A DNA stretch of 64,000 nt from Pseudomonas sp. FP2309 (GTDB lineage Bacteria; Pseudomonadota; Gammaproteobacteria; Pseudomonadales; Pseudomonadaceae). Location of the stretch: assembly GCF_030687575.1 (NCBI RefSeq), contig NZ_CP117439.1:3277501-3341500 (forward strand), written 5' to 3'. A program made the translations under genes and the position numbers. A model generated the notes under the pieces. The model was given only the letters and a program-made list of their open reading frames with translations. It made no database searches and had not been told where the DNA came from. Positions 17,810 to 26,231 of the stretch are shown one piece after another (within the stretch, counting starts at the first letter, position 1; the number at the start of each line of letters is the position of its first letter).

Positions 17810-18253
17810 TTACCAGGTGAGGTAGAACATGCTCTTGGCCAACAGCACAATCGCGACCATATGCCCGAACAGGCTCAGGTGCACCCCACGGATATAGCGC
17901 GCACTGACGCTGCCCCGGCGCATCCGCGCCATGGTCAGCAAAAAGTGCGCGAGCACGCTGGCGGCGAGGATCAACTTAAGGCTCAACAAGGTGCCGAACG
18001 AGGAAGACAACGGCGCGGCCAACGCCGGCCAATAACGCAGCCAGACCATACCGAGCCCGGCGCCGAACAGCACCAGCAACACCCAGGGCATCAGCACCCT
18101 GGCACGCCGGCCGACGCCCTGCTCCACCAACACCATCACGCGCAGCGGCAAGTGCCGGTGCAAGTGCCCCAGGATCAGCACCTCGAAAAACACCGTGCCG
18201 ATAAAAATCAGCGCGGCGAACAGGTGAGCCAATAACAGCAGCAGATAGAGCAT
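17810..18253 (-). CDS. CopD-like copper resistance membrane protein
   Basis: About 147 residues with four membrane helices (roughly 1-22, 48-70, 78-103, 125-146). His residues are spread along the early helix region (LAHLF, GHLHRHLP) and in VHLSLFGH. This is the short CopD-like form. CopD-type proteins are linked to copper movement across the inner membrane. It heads the copper block that continues with DUF2946, Sco and PCu(A)C genes, which supports the call. Confidence 0.75.
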   Translation of the reverse strand: MLYLLLLLAHLFAALIFIGTVFFEVLILGHLHRHLPLRVMVLVEQGVGRRARVLMPWVLLVLFGAGLGMVWLRYWPALAAPLSSSFGTLLSLKLILAASVLAHFLLTMARMRRGSVSARYIRGVHLSLFGHMVAIVLLAKSMFYLTW

Positions 18254-18370
18254 CGTGGCCTCTCAAGGGGACCGGCCGGGGAGCGCTCAGTGTGCCGGCG
18301 GACGCAGGGTGCAGCCTTGATGCCGATCAAGGCTTGGCTGACGTGCCTTGCAGCACCGTGCTGCGCCAGG

Positions 18371-18958
18371 TCACGCCCAGGCCTTGGAACGTGCCCGTGG
18401 GGGCCCGGGAACGATACCGTTTGCCGGTGGGGCCAGGTCGGGAGGCACCCTCCAGCCGCTGAAGCCACCGCGTGCGGTCAGTGGGCACCAGGCGAAATCC
18501 CACGGCGCGGGGGGCAAGGCGCGCGGTTCGACAGCGGCGCGCCCAGGTTTTTTCCAATCGAACAGCGTCACCCCTTGCCACGCCAGCACCACGCCTTCGG
18601 CCGGGCTGTCATCGGTATTGACCCAGCAGGCCGCCGTGGCGGCCATGAAGGCTTCGATGGGCTCATCGTCGATCTGCTCGCGATACGGCGAGTCCAGCAG
18701 CCAGCGGCAGACATTCAGGTGGTAGGTCCAGTCCTGGGCGGGCTGGTTGCGGTAGGCCCAGGTCATGAAGCTGCGAAACAGGTTCAGGCCCTCGGGCGGG
18801 TCCAGCTTGAGCAGCGCCGGACAGATGTCGAACAGGCTGTGCCAGTACGGCAACAGACGTGCATCCAGGTGCACGAAGCAGCGGGAATTGCTGGGGTATT
18901 GCGCAGGTACAGGTTCGGCACGCAGGCGACGGGCGCCGGCAGGCAATGGGTGGCTCAT
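18371..18958 (-). CDS. conserved hypothetical protein in the copper block
   Basis: About 195 residues from the ATG at 18958 (an in-frame ATG lies at 18967). No signal peptide or membrane segment. Visible features are CFVHLDARLLPYWHSLFDICPALLKLDPPEG, WAYRNQPAQDWTYHLNVCRWLLDSPYREQ, and a C-terminal tail rich in Pro and Ala. I do not recognise the family. Its place between CopD-like and DUF2946 genes, on their strand, suggests a link to copper handling, which is inference only. Confidence 0.6.
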   Translation of the reverse strand: MSHPLPAGARRLRAEPVPAQYPSNSRCFVHLDARLLPYWHSLFDICPALLKLDPPEGLNLFRSFMTWAYRNQPAQDWTYHLNVCRWLLDSPYREQIDDEPIEAFMAATAACWVNTDDSPAEGVVLAWQGVTLFDWKKPGRAAVEPRALPPAPWDFAWCPLTARGGFSGWRVPPDLAPPANGIVPGPPRARSKAWA

Positions 18959-19020
18959 GAAACGCACTCACAGTCGTGACGATAGAACGCCGCCCTGTTA
19001 GGGGCGGCCCAAGGCACACG

Positions 19021-19404
19021 TCAGACGGCGGGGGAAGCGCGGGGGTTGGCCGAGGGCCAGACGTAGCGTGGCGGCGCCTTGTTGCGCCGCGCATAGGCCG
19101 GGCGCGGGGGTTGCGAGAGGCCCAGCAGCCAGGCCAGGCCGATCAGGAACACCAGGGCGAGCGTCAAGGTGGCGCACACTGGGCAGGCAAAGTAGTTCGA
19201 GATGTTACTGGAAGCCGCGCCGCCGGACCCTTTGTCGGAAAGTGGCGCCTGTTTACCCGCCACCGAACAGAACGCCCCGCCGATCCCGTTGAGTTGCTGG
19301 CCCATCATATGCCCATGGCCCAAACCGCACACGAACAGGTTCATCAGCACGCAGAAATACAGGCTCCAGGCGATCAGCGAACGGTTGGGATGGCTCAATT
19401 TCAT
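19021..19404 (-). CDS. DUF2946 family membrane protein
   Basis: About 127 residues. An N-terminal hydrophobic segment (10-30) is followed by GHGHMMGQQ, a Cys in GGAFCSVAG, the motif NYFACPVCATLTLAL with a CXXC pair, and a second membrane segment. DUF2946 proteins carry such His/Cys patterns and cluster with copper genes. I take the ATG at 19404. It lies next to the Sco gene in divergent orientation. Confidence 0.8.
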   Translation of the reverse strand: MKLSHPNRSLIAWSLYFCVLMNLFVCGLGHGHMMGQQLNGIGGAFCSVAGKQAPLSDKGSGGAASSNISNYFACPVCATLTLALVFLIGLAWLLGLSQPPRPAYARRNKAPPRYVWPSANPRASPAV

Positions 19405-19586
19405 GGCGGCGACTCTACCACTCGAGACACAAAAGAGGCCAAATGCACCGCGCACCTGTGGCAGAACGTCGCAGATTACGTGGGGTAGCCAGGGTTGGTA
19501 GACTTGGCGCCCTCCTCGTTTACTCCTTTTCAAAGCCTGATGTGTAGATCCAGAGCAATGCAGGCGTTTCACAGGATGCCCAGTTG

Positions 19587-20192
19587 ATGAGTACGCTATT
19601 GACCCGCCGCAACGTCCTGACCGGCATGAGCCTGCTGGGTCTGGGCCTGCTGGCCGGTTGTGACAGCAGCCCAAAATTGAACTTCAGGTACGGCAAGGAC
19701 CTGAGCGACAAGATCATGGGCCGCACCTTCAAGCTCAAGAACACCGAGGGTGAAACCGTGACCCTCAGTTCCTACCGTGGCCTGATGCCGGTGGTGTTCT
19801 TCGGTTTCACCCAGTGCCCGGCCGTGTGCCCGACCACCCTCGCCCGCGCCGCTCAGGCCAAGAAGCTGATGGGCCGCGACGGCGAGATCATGCAGGTGAT
19901 CTTCATCACCCTGGACCCGGAGCGCGACACGCCGGAGATTCTCGACAAGTACGTCAAGGCCTTCGATCCCAGCTTCGAGGCGCTGTACGGCACCCCGGAA
20001 GAAATCGCCGTGGCCGCCAAGGAGTTCGGGATCTTTTATGAAAAGATCCCCGCCGGCGACACCTACACCCTGTCCCACACGGCCACCAGTTTTGTCTTCG
20101 ACACCCGCGGCAACCTGCGCCTGGGCCTGCAAGCATCCCTTACCGCTAAAGAGTGCGCAGAAGACCTGCTCACCGTCATGGAGGTCTGCTAA
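19587..20192 (+). CDS. SCO1/SenC family copper-binding lipoprotein
   Basis: About 201 residues. A signal with twin Arg and lipobox LLAGC predicts a membrane-anchored periplasmic protein. The thioredoxin fold carries the copper site: CPAVC (CXXXC) after FFGFTQ, and a later His in LSHTATSFVFD. Sco proteins deliver copper to cytochrome oxidase CuA. A TTG at 19584 directly before the ATG is an alternative start with AGGA at a better distance. The stop overlaps the next gene by 1 nt (TAATG), forming a classic Sco-PCu(A)C pair. Confidence 0.93.
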   Translation: MSTLLTRRNVLTGMSLLGLGLLAGCDSSPKLNFRYGKDLSDKIMGRTFKLKNTEGETVTLSSYRGLMPVVFFGFTQCPAVCPTTLARAAQAKKLMGRDGEIMQVIFITLDPERDTPEILDKYVKAFDPSFEALYGTPEEIAVAAKEFGIFYEKIPAGDTYTLSHTATSFVFDTRGNLRLGLQASLTAKECAEDLLTVMEVC

Positions 20193-20674
20193 TGACTGCC
20201 GTACAACACCTCAAGCGCCTGACCTTGAGTCTCGCCCTGTTGGGCTTCGCCGCGCATGCCAGCGCCGAGGTTCAAGTGACCGATGCCTGGGTGCGCGCTT
20301 CAGTGCCGGGCCAGCCGTCCAGCGGCGCGTTCATGACCCTCACCGCCGACACCGACAGCCAGTTGCTGCGTGTCGCCTCGCCGGTGGCCAAGGACGTGCA
20401 GATCCATGAAATGAGCATGAAGGACGACGTGATGCGCATGGGCCCGGTGGACTCGGTGGCCCTGCCCGCAGGCCAGGCGGTCAAGCTCGACCCGAACGGC
20501 TACCACGTGATGCTGATGGGCCTGACCGGACAGATCAAGGAAGGTGATCAGGTACCGCTGACCCTGACCGTGGAAAACGCCAAGGGCGAAAAACACAGCG
20601 TCGACGTGAGCGCCACCGCGCGCGGCCTGGATGGTGTGGACCATAGCCACATGGACCACAGCAAGATGCACTGA
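20192..20674 (+). CDS. periplasmic copper chaperone PCu(A)C
   Basis: About 160 residues with a Sec signal (cleavage near HASA-EVQV). The copper site H-X-M...H-X-M is visible in IHEMSMKDDVMRMGPV and NGYHVMLMG. A His/Met-rich tail, VDHSHMDHSKMH, gives an extra metal-binding patch. PCu(A)C hands Cu(I) to Sco or directly to the oxidase CuA centre. It is translationally coupled to the Sco gene. Confidence 0.93.
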   Translation: MTAVQHLKRLTLSLALLGFAAHASAEVQVTDAWVRASVPGQPSSGAFMTLTADTDSQLLRVASPVAKDVQIHEMSMKDDVMRMGPVDSVALPAGQAVKLDPNGYHVMLMGLTGQIKEGDQVPLTLTVENAKGEKHSVDVSATARGLDGVDHSHMDHSKMH

Positions 20675-20683
20675 CCGTGCCGC

Positions 20684-21013
20684 TCAATCGACAATAAACA
20701 GCTTCGCCCCAACGCTTGTCGATGAGCGATGGGCCTCCATGTCATTGCCCACCTGGTAACTCATCCCGGCCGTCAGCGTGAACTGACGGCCGTCTTCCAA
20801 CGCCGTATGCAACTCGCCCTCCAGGCACAGCAGCACATGCCCGCGCGTGCACCAATGATCGGCCAGGTAACCGGCGGTGTACTCGACCATGCGCACGCGG
20901 GTGGTGCCGAAATGGCAGGTGCGCCACGAGGCACTGCCGGTAACGCCTGGGTGACGCTCGGGCGCGACGGTGGACCAGTCGGTGATGCCAAACGGGACAG
21001 CGGTGAGTTCCAT
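20684..21013 (-). CDS. DHCW-motif cupin-fold protein
   Basis: About 109 residues, a single cupin domain. The family mark is ADHWCTRGHVLLCLEGEL, with a second cupin motif at GMSYQVGNDMEAHRS. The paired His residues suggest a metal site. The role is unknown. It is convergent with the PCu(A)C gene with a 9-nt gap, and is transcribed alone. Confidence 0.88.
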   Translation of the reverse strand: MELTAVPFGITDWSTVAPERHPGVTGSASWRTCHFGTTRVRMVEYTAGYLADHWCTRGHVLLCLEGELHTALEDGRQFTLTAGMSYQVGNDMEAHRSSTSVGAKLFIVD

Positions 21014-21153
21014 GGTGTACTCGGTGGTCGGTTGACGTGGCGTGAGACTATCCAGCTGCCGGCACGTGCGATAGACACAGATGGCTTGGTTTTGAGGGAT
21101 ACAGGCCGACGGGCTTGTTATCCTGGCAGCCTTGCTCCCAAGGACGCGTGCTG

Positions 21154-21639
21154 ATGCAGATTGATCCCGCTTATATCCTGCTTGAGACCGAGCACTGGTT
21201 GCTCAACCATCACCTAGCCACGCATCTGCCGGGTTACCTGATGCTGGGCGCCAAGGCGCCTGTGGATGCCCTGGCGGACATGCCGGATGCGGCGTTGGCC
21301 GAATTGGGTGGGCTGCTGGCTAAAACCCAGCGCGTCATGCAAGCACACCTCAAACCCAAGCACTTGTATATAAGCCGCTATGGACATATGCCGGGATTTC
21401 CTCTGCATTTTCACTTCATCCCGGTGTATGACTGGGTCGAGGACTCGTTCTGGCAGGATGCGCGTTACCGGCGACTGCAAGACTTGGGTTTGCAGCCCCA
21501 GGGACACCCACTGACCGACGGCGCGGAGTTAACGCTGTTTGTGTGGCGCGAATTTGGCGAGAGCCCCACGCCTGCGTTGATCCAAGGGCCATCGGTTGGG
21601 CAGGTTGTCGACAGCCTGCGCGCGCACCTGCGTGACTGA
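21154..21639 (+). CDS. HIT family protein
   Basis: About 161 residues. The histidine-triad region reads FPLHFHFIPVYDW, a variant of HXHXHXX typical of HIT hydrolases acting on nucleotide phosphoramidates or dinucleotides. The N-terminus ILLETEHWLLNHHLATHLPGYLML is also HIT-like. AAGGA stands about 9 nt before the ATG at 21154. The substrate cannot be told. Confidence 0.8.
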   Translation: MQIDPAYILLETEHWLLNHHLATHLPGYLMLGAKAPVDALADMPDAALAELGGLLAKTQRVMQAHLKPKHLYISRYGHMPGFPLHFHFIPVYDWVEDSFWQDARYRRLQDLGLQPQGHPLTDGAELTLFVWREFGESPTPALIQGPSVGQVVDSLRAHLRD

Positions 21640-21703
21640 GGAATACCCGCTGCAGGTGCCGGTGGTCGTCGGTGTCTACCCAACGTTGGCTTGGGTCATC
21701 GGT

Positions 21704-21940
21704 TTAACCCAGTTTCTTTTCATCGGAAATACACGCCAACTGCAACCCCGACGGCGCGTGGTAAATCGCCGGCTCATCGCCTGCGTAGCCAAACCCGCGA
21801 TAAAAGCCCGCGGCATTCAACGTGGCGTCGAGCACCACCTCTTCAATCGCCAGTTCCCGGGCAACGCGCTCGAGGTGATCCAGCATCGCGCTGCCATACC
21901 CAAGCCCGGTGAAGGCAGGCAACGCGGTGGTTTTGTCTCT
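21704..21940 (-). pseudogene. C-terminal remnant of a GNAT acetyltransferase
   Basis: On the minus strand, TGLGYGSAMLDHLERVAREL (acetyl-CoA binding motif A) is followed by EVVLDATLNAAGFYRGFGYAG and a normal C-terminus ending SDEKKLG. About 80 N-terminal residues are missing; upstream of 21940 the frame runs through the start of an unrelated plus-strand gene with no homology. A truncated acetyltransferase beside two intact ones suggests local gene turnover. Confidence 0.75.
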
Positions 21941-21976
21941 ATGATAGGGCCCTTCGCTCAACCTCCAGGAACCCGA

Positions 21977-22468
21977 ATGCCCGCCCTCACCTTGCGCAAC
22001 GCCCTCCCCGCCGACGCCGCCCGCTGCTATGACATCGAAATCAGCGCCTACGAAGGCGACGAAGCCGCCACCCTGGAAAAGATCGCCACGCGCATTGCCC
22101 GCTACCCTCAGGGTTTTCTGATTCTGCAAGCCGATACCACGGTGGTGGGATTTATCAACAGTGGCTGCGCCCATGACGTGGTGATGTCGGACGAAGCGTT
22201 CAAGGAATTGGTGGGGCATGCGCCCGAGGCGCCGAATGTGGTGATCATGTCGGTGGTGGTGGACCCGGCGCATCAGGGCCAAGGGTATGCCAAGCGGCTG
22301 ATGAGCGAGTTCGTGCAGCGCATGCAAGCCTTGGGCAAGCAGACCATTCACCTGATGTGCAAGGAGCAACACGTGCCGTTGTACCAGCGCATGGGCTACA
22401 CCTACGTTCGGCCATCGCCCTCGGACCACGGTGGCATGGCGTGGCATGAGATGGTTAAAGCGCTCTAA
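21977..22468 (+). CDS. GNAT family N-acetyltransferase
   Basis: About 163 residues. The GNAT core is clear: LRNALPADAARCYDIE at the N-terminus, motif A in VVVDPAHQGQGYAKRLMSEF, and motif B in HVPLYQRMGYTYV. AGGA lies 6 nt before the ATG. The substrate is unknown; the fold fits arylalkylamine or small-amine acetyltransferases. It is followed 17 nt later by another GNAT gene. Confidence 0.88.
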   Translation: MPALTLRNALPADAARCYDIEISAYEGDEAATLEKIATRIARYPQGFLILQADTTVVGFINSGCAHDVVMSDEAFKELVGHAPEAPNVVIMSVVVDPAHQGQGYAKRLMSEFVQRMQALGKQTIHLMCKEQHVPLYQRMGYTYVRPSPSDHGGMAWHEMVKAL

Positions 22469-22485
22469 CAGCCAGGGAGTCAGTC

Positions 22486-22911
22486 ATGAACGCACCGCTT
22501 ATTGAAATCAGCGACCAGCCCAACCCCGATGCCGAGCGCGTTCTCAGCAGCGGTCTGGCGGCGTTCAACGAACACGCCAGCGGCTACCATGACCGGCGCC
22601 CTCTGAGCGCGTTGATCCGAGACCCGCACACCGGGGAAATACTCGGGGGCATAACCGGCAGGACCGCGTTCGGCATGGCCTTCCTCGACCTGTTTCACTT
22701 GCCCGAAACACTGCGCGGTGTGGGCCTGGGCAGCCGGTTGTTACACGCGTTCGAAGAGGAAGCCCGGCGCCGGGGTTGCTTGAATGCCGTGCTGTACACC
22801 ATCAGCTTTCAGGCGCCAGGGTTCTACGAAAAAAATGGGTGGGTGCGGTTTGGGGAAATACCCTGTGCGCCAGAGGGCAGCAGCCGCGTGTTTCTCTCCA
22901 AGCAGTTATGA
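22486..22911 (+). CDS. GNAT family N-acetyltransferase
   Basis: About 141 residues. The motif A region is LPETLRGVGLGSRLLHAFEEEARRRGC, and the C-terminus carries FQAPGFYEKNGWVRFGEIP. The N-terminal YHDRRPLSALIRDPHTGEILGGITGR is typical of the group near YjdJ/YncA-like acetyltransferases. GGGAG lies upstream of the ATG, and the gene probably shares a transcript with the preceding acetyltransferase. Confidence 0.87.
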   Translation: MNAPLIEISDQPNPDAERVLSSGLAAFNEHASGYHDRRPLSALIRDPHTGEILGGITGRTAFGMAFLDLFHLPETLRGVGLGSRLLHAFEEEARRRGCLNAVLYTISFQAPGFYEKNGWVRFGEIPCAPEGSSRVFLSKQL

Positions 22912-22952
22912 CGTTCAGGGCGGGGCGACGGCCCGGGGCGCCAGGCACTGAG

Positions 22953-24155
22953 CTACCAGCTCCCCGAAGCCCCGCCGCCGCCACTGGAACCACCGCCGCC
23001 CGACGAACTGCTGCTGGAGCTGGAGCGGCTTGAGCTGCTCGAACTGGAACCGCCACTCGAGCCGGAGCCTGAGCTGCCAATGCTCTGCACAAACACAACA
23101 AACGCCGCAAAAGAAGCCACCGGTATCGCCACCAGCCAGCCTTGGTAACCGTGCCCCACCAGCAGCCCTGCGACGACATAAATGCCCAGCACCGCCAACG
23201 CACGAACGAGGAAGAAACGCGGGCGGGTTTTCCAGGACTGTTTGATGATGAAGAACAACCCCACGTAAAGGCCCAGCACCAAAGCCCCACCCAACGGCCA
23301 GAGCAACCAGTGAACGTAGTTGACCGCCATAAAGCGGTTCGCCACCACCACCGCGATGATGTACGCAAGCACGCCGAGCACGCCGTAGAACACGGTGCGG
23401 GCCATCCACAAGCCGCCGAACGTGGCGCCGCCGATCAGCAGGGTCAGCGGCACCAGCAGCAAATACATGGGCCACTCGTGACCACCGCCCAATACGGTCA
23501 ACAGCAGCGTGACCGCCAAGGTGGCGATCAGCGCCCGGCGCCAACGCAACTTGCCGGCCGCCATCAGCACCCCGCCGACGCTGCCGACAATGAACGCCAG
23601 CAACACGGCGAGGGCTCCCATCGGGAAGCCCGGTTCAGCCACGGCCGGCAGATCGCCGCCGTCCACCAGCACGATCAGGTCGTCCACCCCTCTGCCGATC
23701 CCACCGACATAGTCGCCCTGGCGAAACGCCGGGGTGATGTGTTCTTCAATGATGCGGTGGGCCAACAGGTCGGTGACGGTGCCTTCCAGGCCGTAGCCCA
23801 CTTCGATGCGCACCTTGCGGTCATCCTTGGCCACCAGCAACAGGATGCCGTCATCGACATCCTTGCGCCCCAGCTTCCAGGCACGGAACAGTTGGTTGGT
23901 GTAGTCCTCAAGGTTCGCGTCGCCGATCGTGGGTATCAGCAGCACGGCCACTTGCGCACCTTTGCGCTGTTCCAGGGCGGCGAGTTGGTCTTTCAGACGG
24001 GTGGTGGTGCCGGCATCCAGGGTGCCTGTGAGGTCGATCACCCGCTGGTCGAGGGCCACGCCAATGGGCGACGGATCAGCCTGGGCGGTGATACACAAGC
24101 CTGCCGACGCCAGCACCAGCAGACTCAAGACGGATTGCCGCAACCACCGCTTCAT
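22953..24155 (-). CDS. TPM domain (YgcG family) membrane protein with Ser/Gly-rich tail
   Basis: About 400 residues. A Sec signal (cleavage near AQA-DPSP) is followed by a TPM domain: VIDLTGTLDAGTTTRLKDQL, VAVLLIPTIGDANLEDYTNQ, GILLLVAKDDRKVRIEVGYGLEG and RQGDYVGGIGRGVDDL. Several membrane segments occupy residues about 180-355. The last 35 residues are almost only Ser and Gly (runs of S and G ending GGGGASGSW). YgcG-type proteins often end this way; the role is unknown, though TPM domains are linked to photosystem repair in plants. Confidence 0.88.
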   Translation of the reverse strand: MKRWLRQSVLSLLVLASAGLCITAQADPSPIGVALDQRVIDLTGTLDAGTTTRLKDQLAALEQRKGAQVAVLLIPTIGDANLEDYTNQLFRAWKLGRKDVDDGILLLVAKDDRKVRIEVGYGLEGTVTDLLAHRIIEEHITPAFRQGDYVGGIGRGVDDLIVLVDGGDLPAVAEPGFPMGALAVLLAFIVGSVGGVLMAAGKLRWRRALIATLAVTLLLTVLGGGHEWPMYLLLVPLTLLIGGATFGGLWMARTVFYGVLGVLAYIIAVVVANRFMAVNYVHWLLWPLGGALVLGLYVGLFFIIKQSWKTRPRFFLVRALAVLGIYVVAGLLVGHGYQGWLVAIPVASFAAFVVFVQSIGSSGSGSSGGSSSSSSSRSSSSSSSSGGGGSSGGGGASGSW

Positions 24156-24283
24156 ATTTGTTACCTAAAGTTTCTTCCTGAAGGTGGCGACTTTACCTTA
24201 TCAGCGCTATAAGGCGTGACCCAAAGCCTTCGACTATCTAAACTGCGTCCCTTATAGCAATACGCCACAACCTCGAGATACCC

Positions 24284-25099
24284 ATGGACCTACGCCAGCG
24301 CAACAACGTCAATGTGATAGGCAACGGGACCTCGACCCTGGTGTTTTCCCACGGATTCGGCTGCAACCAGGCCATGTGGAATGACCTGGCGCCGCAGTTC
24401 GCCGACCGTTTTCGCGTGGTGATGTATGACCTGGTGGGGGCCGGTCTTTCCGACCTGGCTGCCTTCGACAAAGCCAAATACAGCGCGCTGGACGGCTACG
24501 CCTGCGACTTGAATGAGATCATCGACGCCTATGCCGAGGGCCCGGTGATTCTGGTCGGGCATTCGGTCAGCGCGATGATCGGCGCCCTTGCCGACCGCCT
24601 GGTACCGGGGCGCATCGCAGCGCATGTGCTGATTGGCCCGTCGCCACGCTATATCGATGCCGAGGGCTACGTCGGTGGTTTCACCCGCGCGGACATCGAT
24701 GACCTGCTCGACACCCTCGACAGCAACTTTCTCGGCTGGTCCAGCAGCATGGCGCCGGTGATCATGGGCGCGCCGCAGCAACCGGCACTGAGCGTCGAGT
24801 TGACCGAAAGCTTCTGCCGCACCGAACCGGACATCGCCAAGCAGTTCGCGCGGGTGACTTTTATGTCGGACAACCGCCAGGACGTAATCGGCCTGACCAC
24901 CCCGGTGCTGATCCTGCAATCGAGCGACGACCTGATTGCGCCGGTGGCCGTGGGCGAATACCTGCATCGCGTATTGCCCAACAGCACCTATTGCCTGGTG
25001 GACAACGTCGGCCATTGCCCGCACATGAGCGCGCCGCAGGCCTGTGCCGTGGCCATGGACGCGTTCCTTGCGCCCTGGATACCCGCTCGTGTCAGCTGA
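24284..25099 (+). CDS. RsbQ/KAI2-like alpha/beta hydrolase
   Basis: About 271 residues, the length of Bacillus RsbQ and plant KAI2/D14 proteins. N-terminal RNNVNVIGNGTSTLVFSHGFGCNQAMW is a strong family mark. The triad is Ser94 in VGHSVSA, Asp215 or 216 in SSDDLIAP, and His244 in VGHCPHMS. In B. subtilis RsbQ works with the PAS-domain phosphatase RsbP in energy-stress sensing. Here the gene overlaps by 11 nt a PAS histidine kinase, so the hydrolase may produce or recognise the ligand for that PAS domain; this is inference. An inverted repeat CCTTAT-N7-ATAAGG lies upstream at 24196-24214. Confidence 0.88.
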   Translation: MDLRQRNNVNVIGNGTSTLVFSHGFGCNQAMWNDLAPQFADRFRVVMYDLVGAGLSDLAAFDKAKYSALDGYACDLNEIIDAYAEGPVILVGHSVSAMIGALADRLVPGRIAAHVLIGPSPRYIDAEGYVGGFTRADIDDLLDTLDSNFLGWSSSMAPVIMGAPQQPALSVELTESFCRTEPDIAKQFARVTFMSDNRQDVIGLTTPVLILQSSDDLIAPVAVGEYLHRVLPNSTYCLVDNVGHCPHMSAPQACAVAMDAFLAPWIPARVS

Positions 25100-26231
25100 A
25101 GTGTTCGACAGCGCGGCCTGTGCCCTGGCCGTCACTGCCGAGGACGGCATGATCCTCAAAGCCAACACGCGCTTCGGCGAGTGGTTGGGGTTCAGCATCG
25201 GCGAACTGTGCAGCCAGCGCTTTCAGGACTTGCTGACCATGGGTGGGCGGATCTTCCACCAGACCCACCTGGCACCGATGCTGCGTATGCACGGCAGCGT
25301 CACCGAAGTGAAGCTGGACATGCTGCACCGTGACGGACACAAGGTAACCGTGCTGCTCAACGGCAATAAACGCGCGCAAGCCGACGCCGTGGTGTACGAC
25401 CTGGCGCTGTTCGGCACGACCGACCGTGATAAGTACGAACGCGAACTGCTCAATGCGCGCAACCTGGCCGAAGCGCTGCTGCAGGAAAAAACCGCCACCC
25501 AAGTGGCGCTGCACCAGGCCCAGGCTGAATTGAAAGAGGCCTATGCCATCGCCCAGCGCCGCGCGCTGTTTGCCGAGCAAATGGTCGCGATTGTCAGCCA
25601 CGACCTGAAGAACCCGCTCACGGCCATCCGCATGGCCACGGATTTTCTCACCCGCGCCGAGCGCACGCCCAAGGAACAGCAACTGCTCGGGCACATCGCC
25701 CAATCGTCCGAGCGCGCCCAACGCATGATCGCCGACCTGCTGGACTTCACCCAGGCCCGGGTCGGCCAGGGCATCACCATCAAAGCGGCACCGTTGGCGT
25801 TGCATGAGGTGATTCACCGTGCCGTGGACGAACTGCGCGTGGCCTTCCCCAAGGCGACCCTGGTGCATCACACCGAAGGCCTTGGCGACGCCTGCCTGGA
25901 TGCCGACCGCGTGCAGCAGATCATCGGCAACCTGGTGGCCAACAGCGTGGCCTATGGCGACCTGCAACGGCCGATCACCGTGACCTCGCGCCTGGGTGAC
26001 GGCATGTGCGAAGTGGCGGTGCACAACCACGGCGCGATGATTCCCAAGGCATTGTTGAGCGGGTTGTTCGAGCCCATGACCCGTGGCAGCGATCAGGGCA
26101 GCGATGTGCGCAGCGTGGGCCTGGGCCTGTATATCGTGCGCGAATTGGCCAAGGTGCATGGCGGTGACGTAGACGTGCGTTCGTGCGCCACGGCCGGCAC
26201 GACGTTCACGGTGACGTTTCAGAACACGTAG
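25089..26231 (+). CDS. PAS domain sensor histidine kinase paired with RsbQ-like hydrolase
   Basis: About 380 residues from a GTG at 25089, inside the end of the hydrolase gene. Residues 1-120 form a PAS domain (DSAACALAVTAEDGMILKANTRFGEWLGFS). A coiled linker leads to HisKA with phospho-acceptor His171 in VSHDLKNPLTAIRMA. The HATPase domain has N box IGNLVANSVAYG and G boxes near VGLGLYIVRELAKVHGG. There is no membrane segment and no receiver, so the response regulator lies elsewhere. The overlap and the absence of a separate ribosome site suggest coupling to the hydrolase. The 3' end overlaps the convergent DapF-like gene by 13 nt. Confidence 0.88.
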   Translation: MSAEVFDSAACALAVTAEDGMILKANTRFGEWLGFSIGELCSQRFQDLLTMGGRIFHQTHLAPMLRMHGSVTEVKLDMLHRDGHKVTVLLNGNKRAQADAVVYDLALFGTTDRDKYERELLNARNLAEALLQEKTATQVALHQAQAELKEAYAIAQRRALFAEQMVAIVSHDLKNPLTAIRMATDFLTRAERTPKEQQLLGHIAQSSERAQRMIADLLDFTQARVGQGITIKAAPLALHEVIHRAVDELRVAFPKATLVHHTEGLGDACLDADRVQQIIGNLVANSVAYGDLQRPITVTSRLGDGMCEVAVHNHGAMIPKALLSGLFEPMTRGSDQGSDVRSVGLGLYIVRELAKVHGGDVDVRSCATAGTTFTVTFQNT

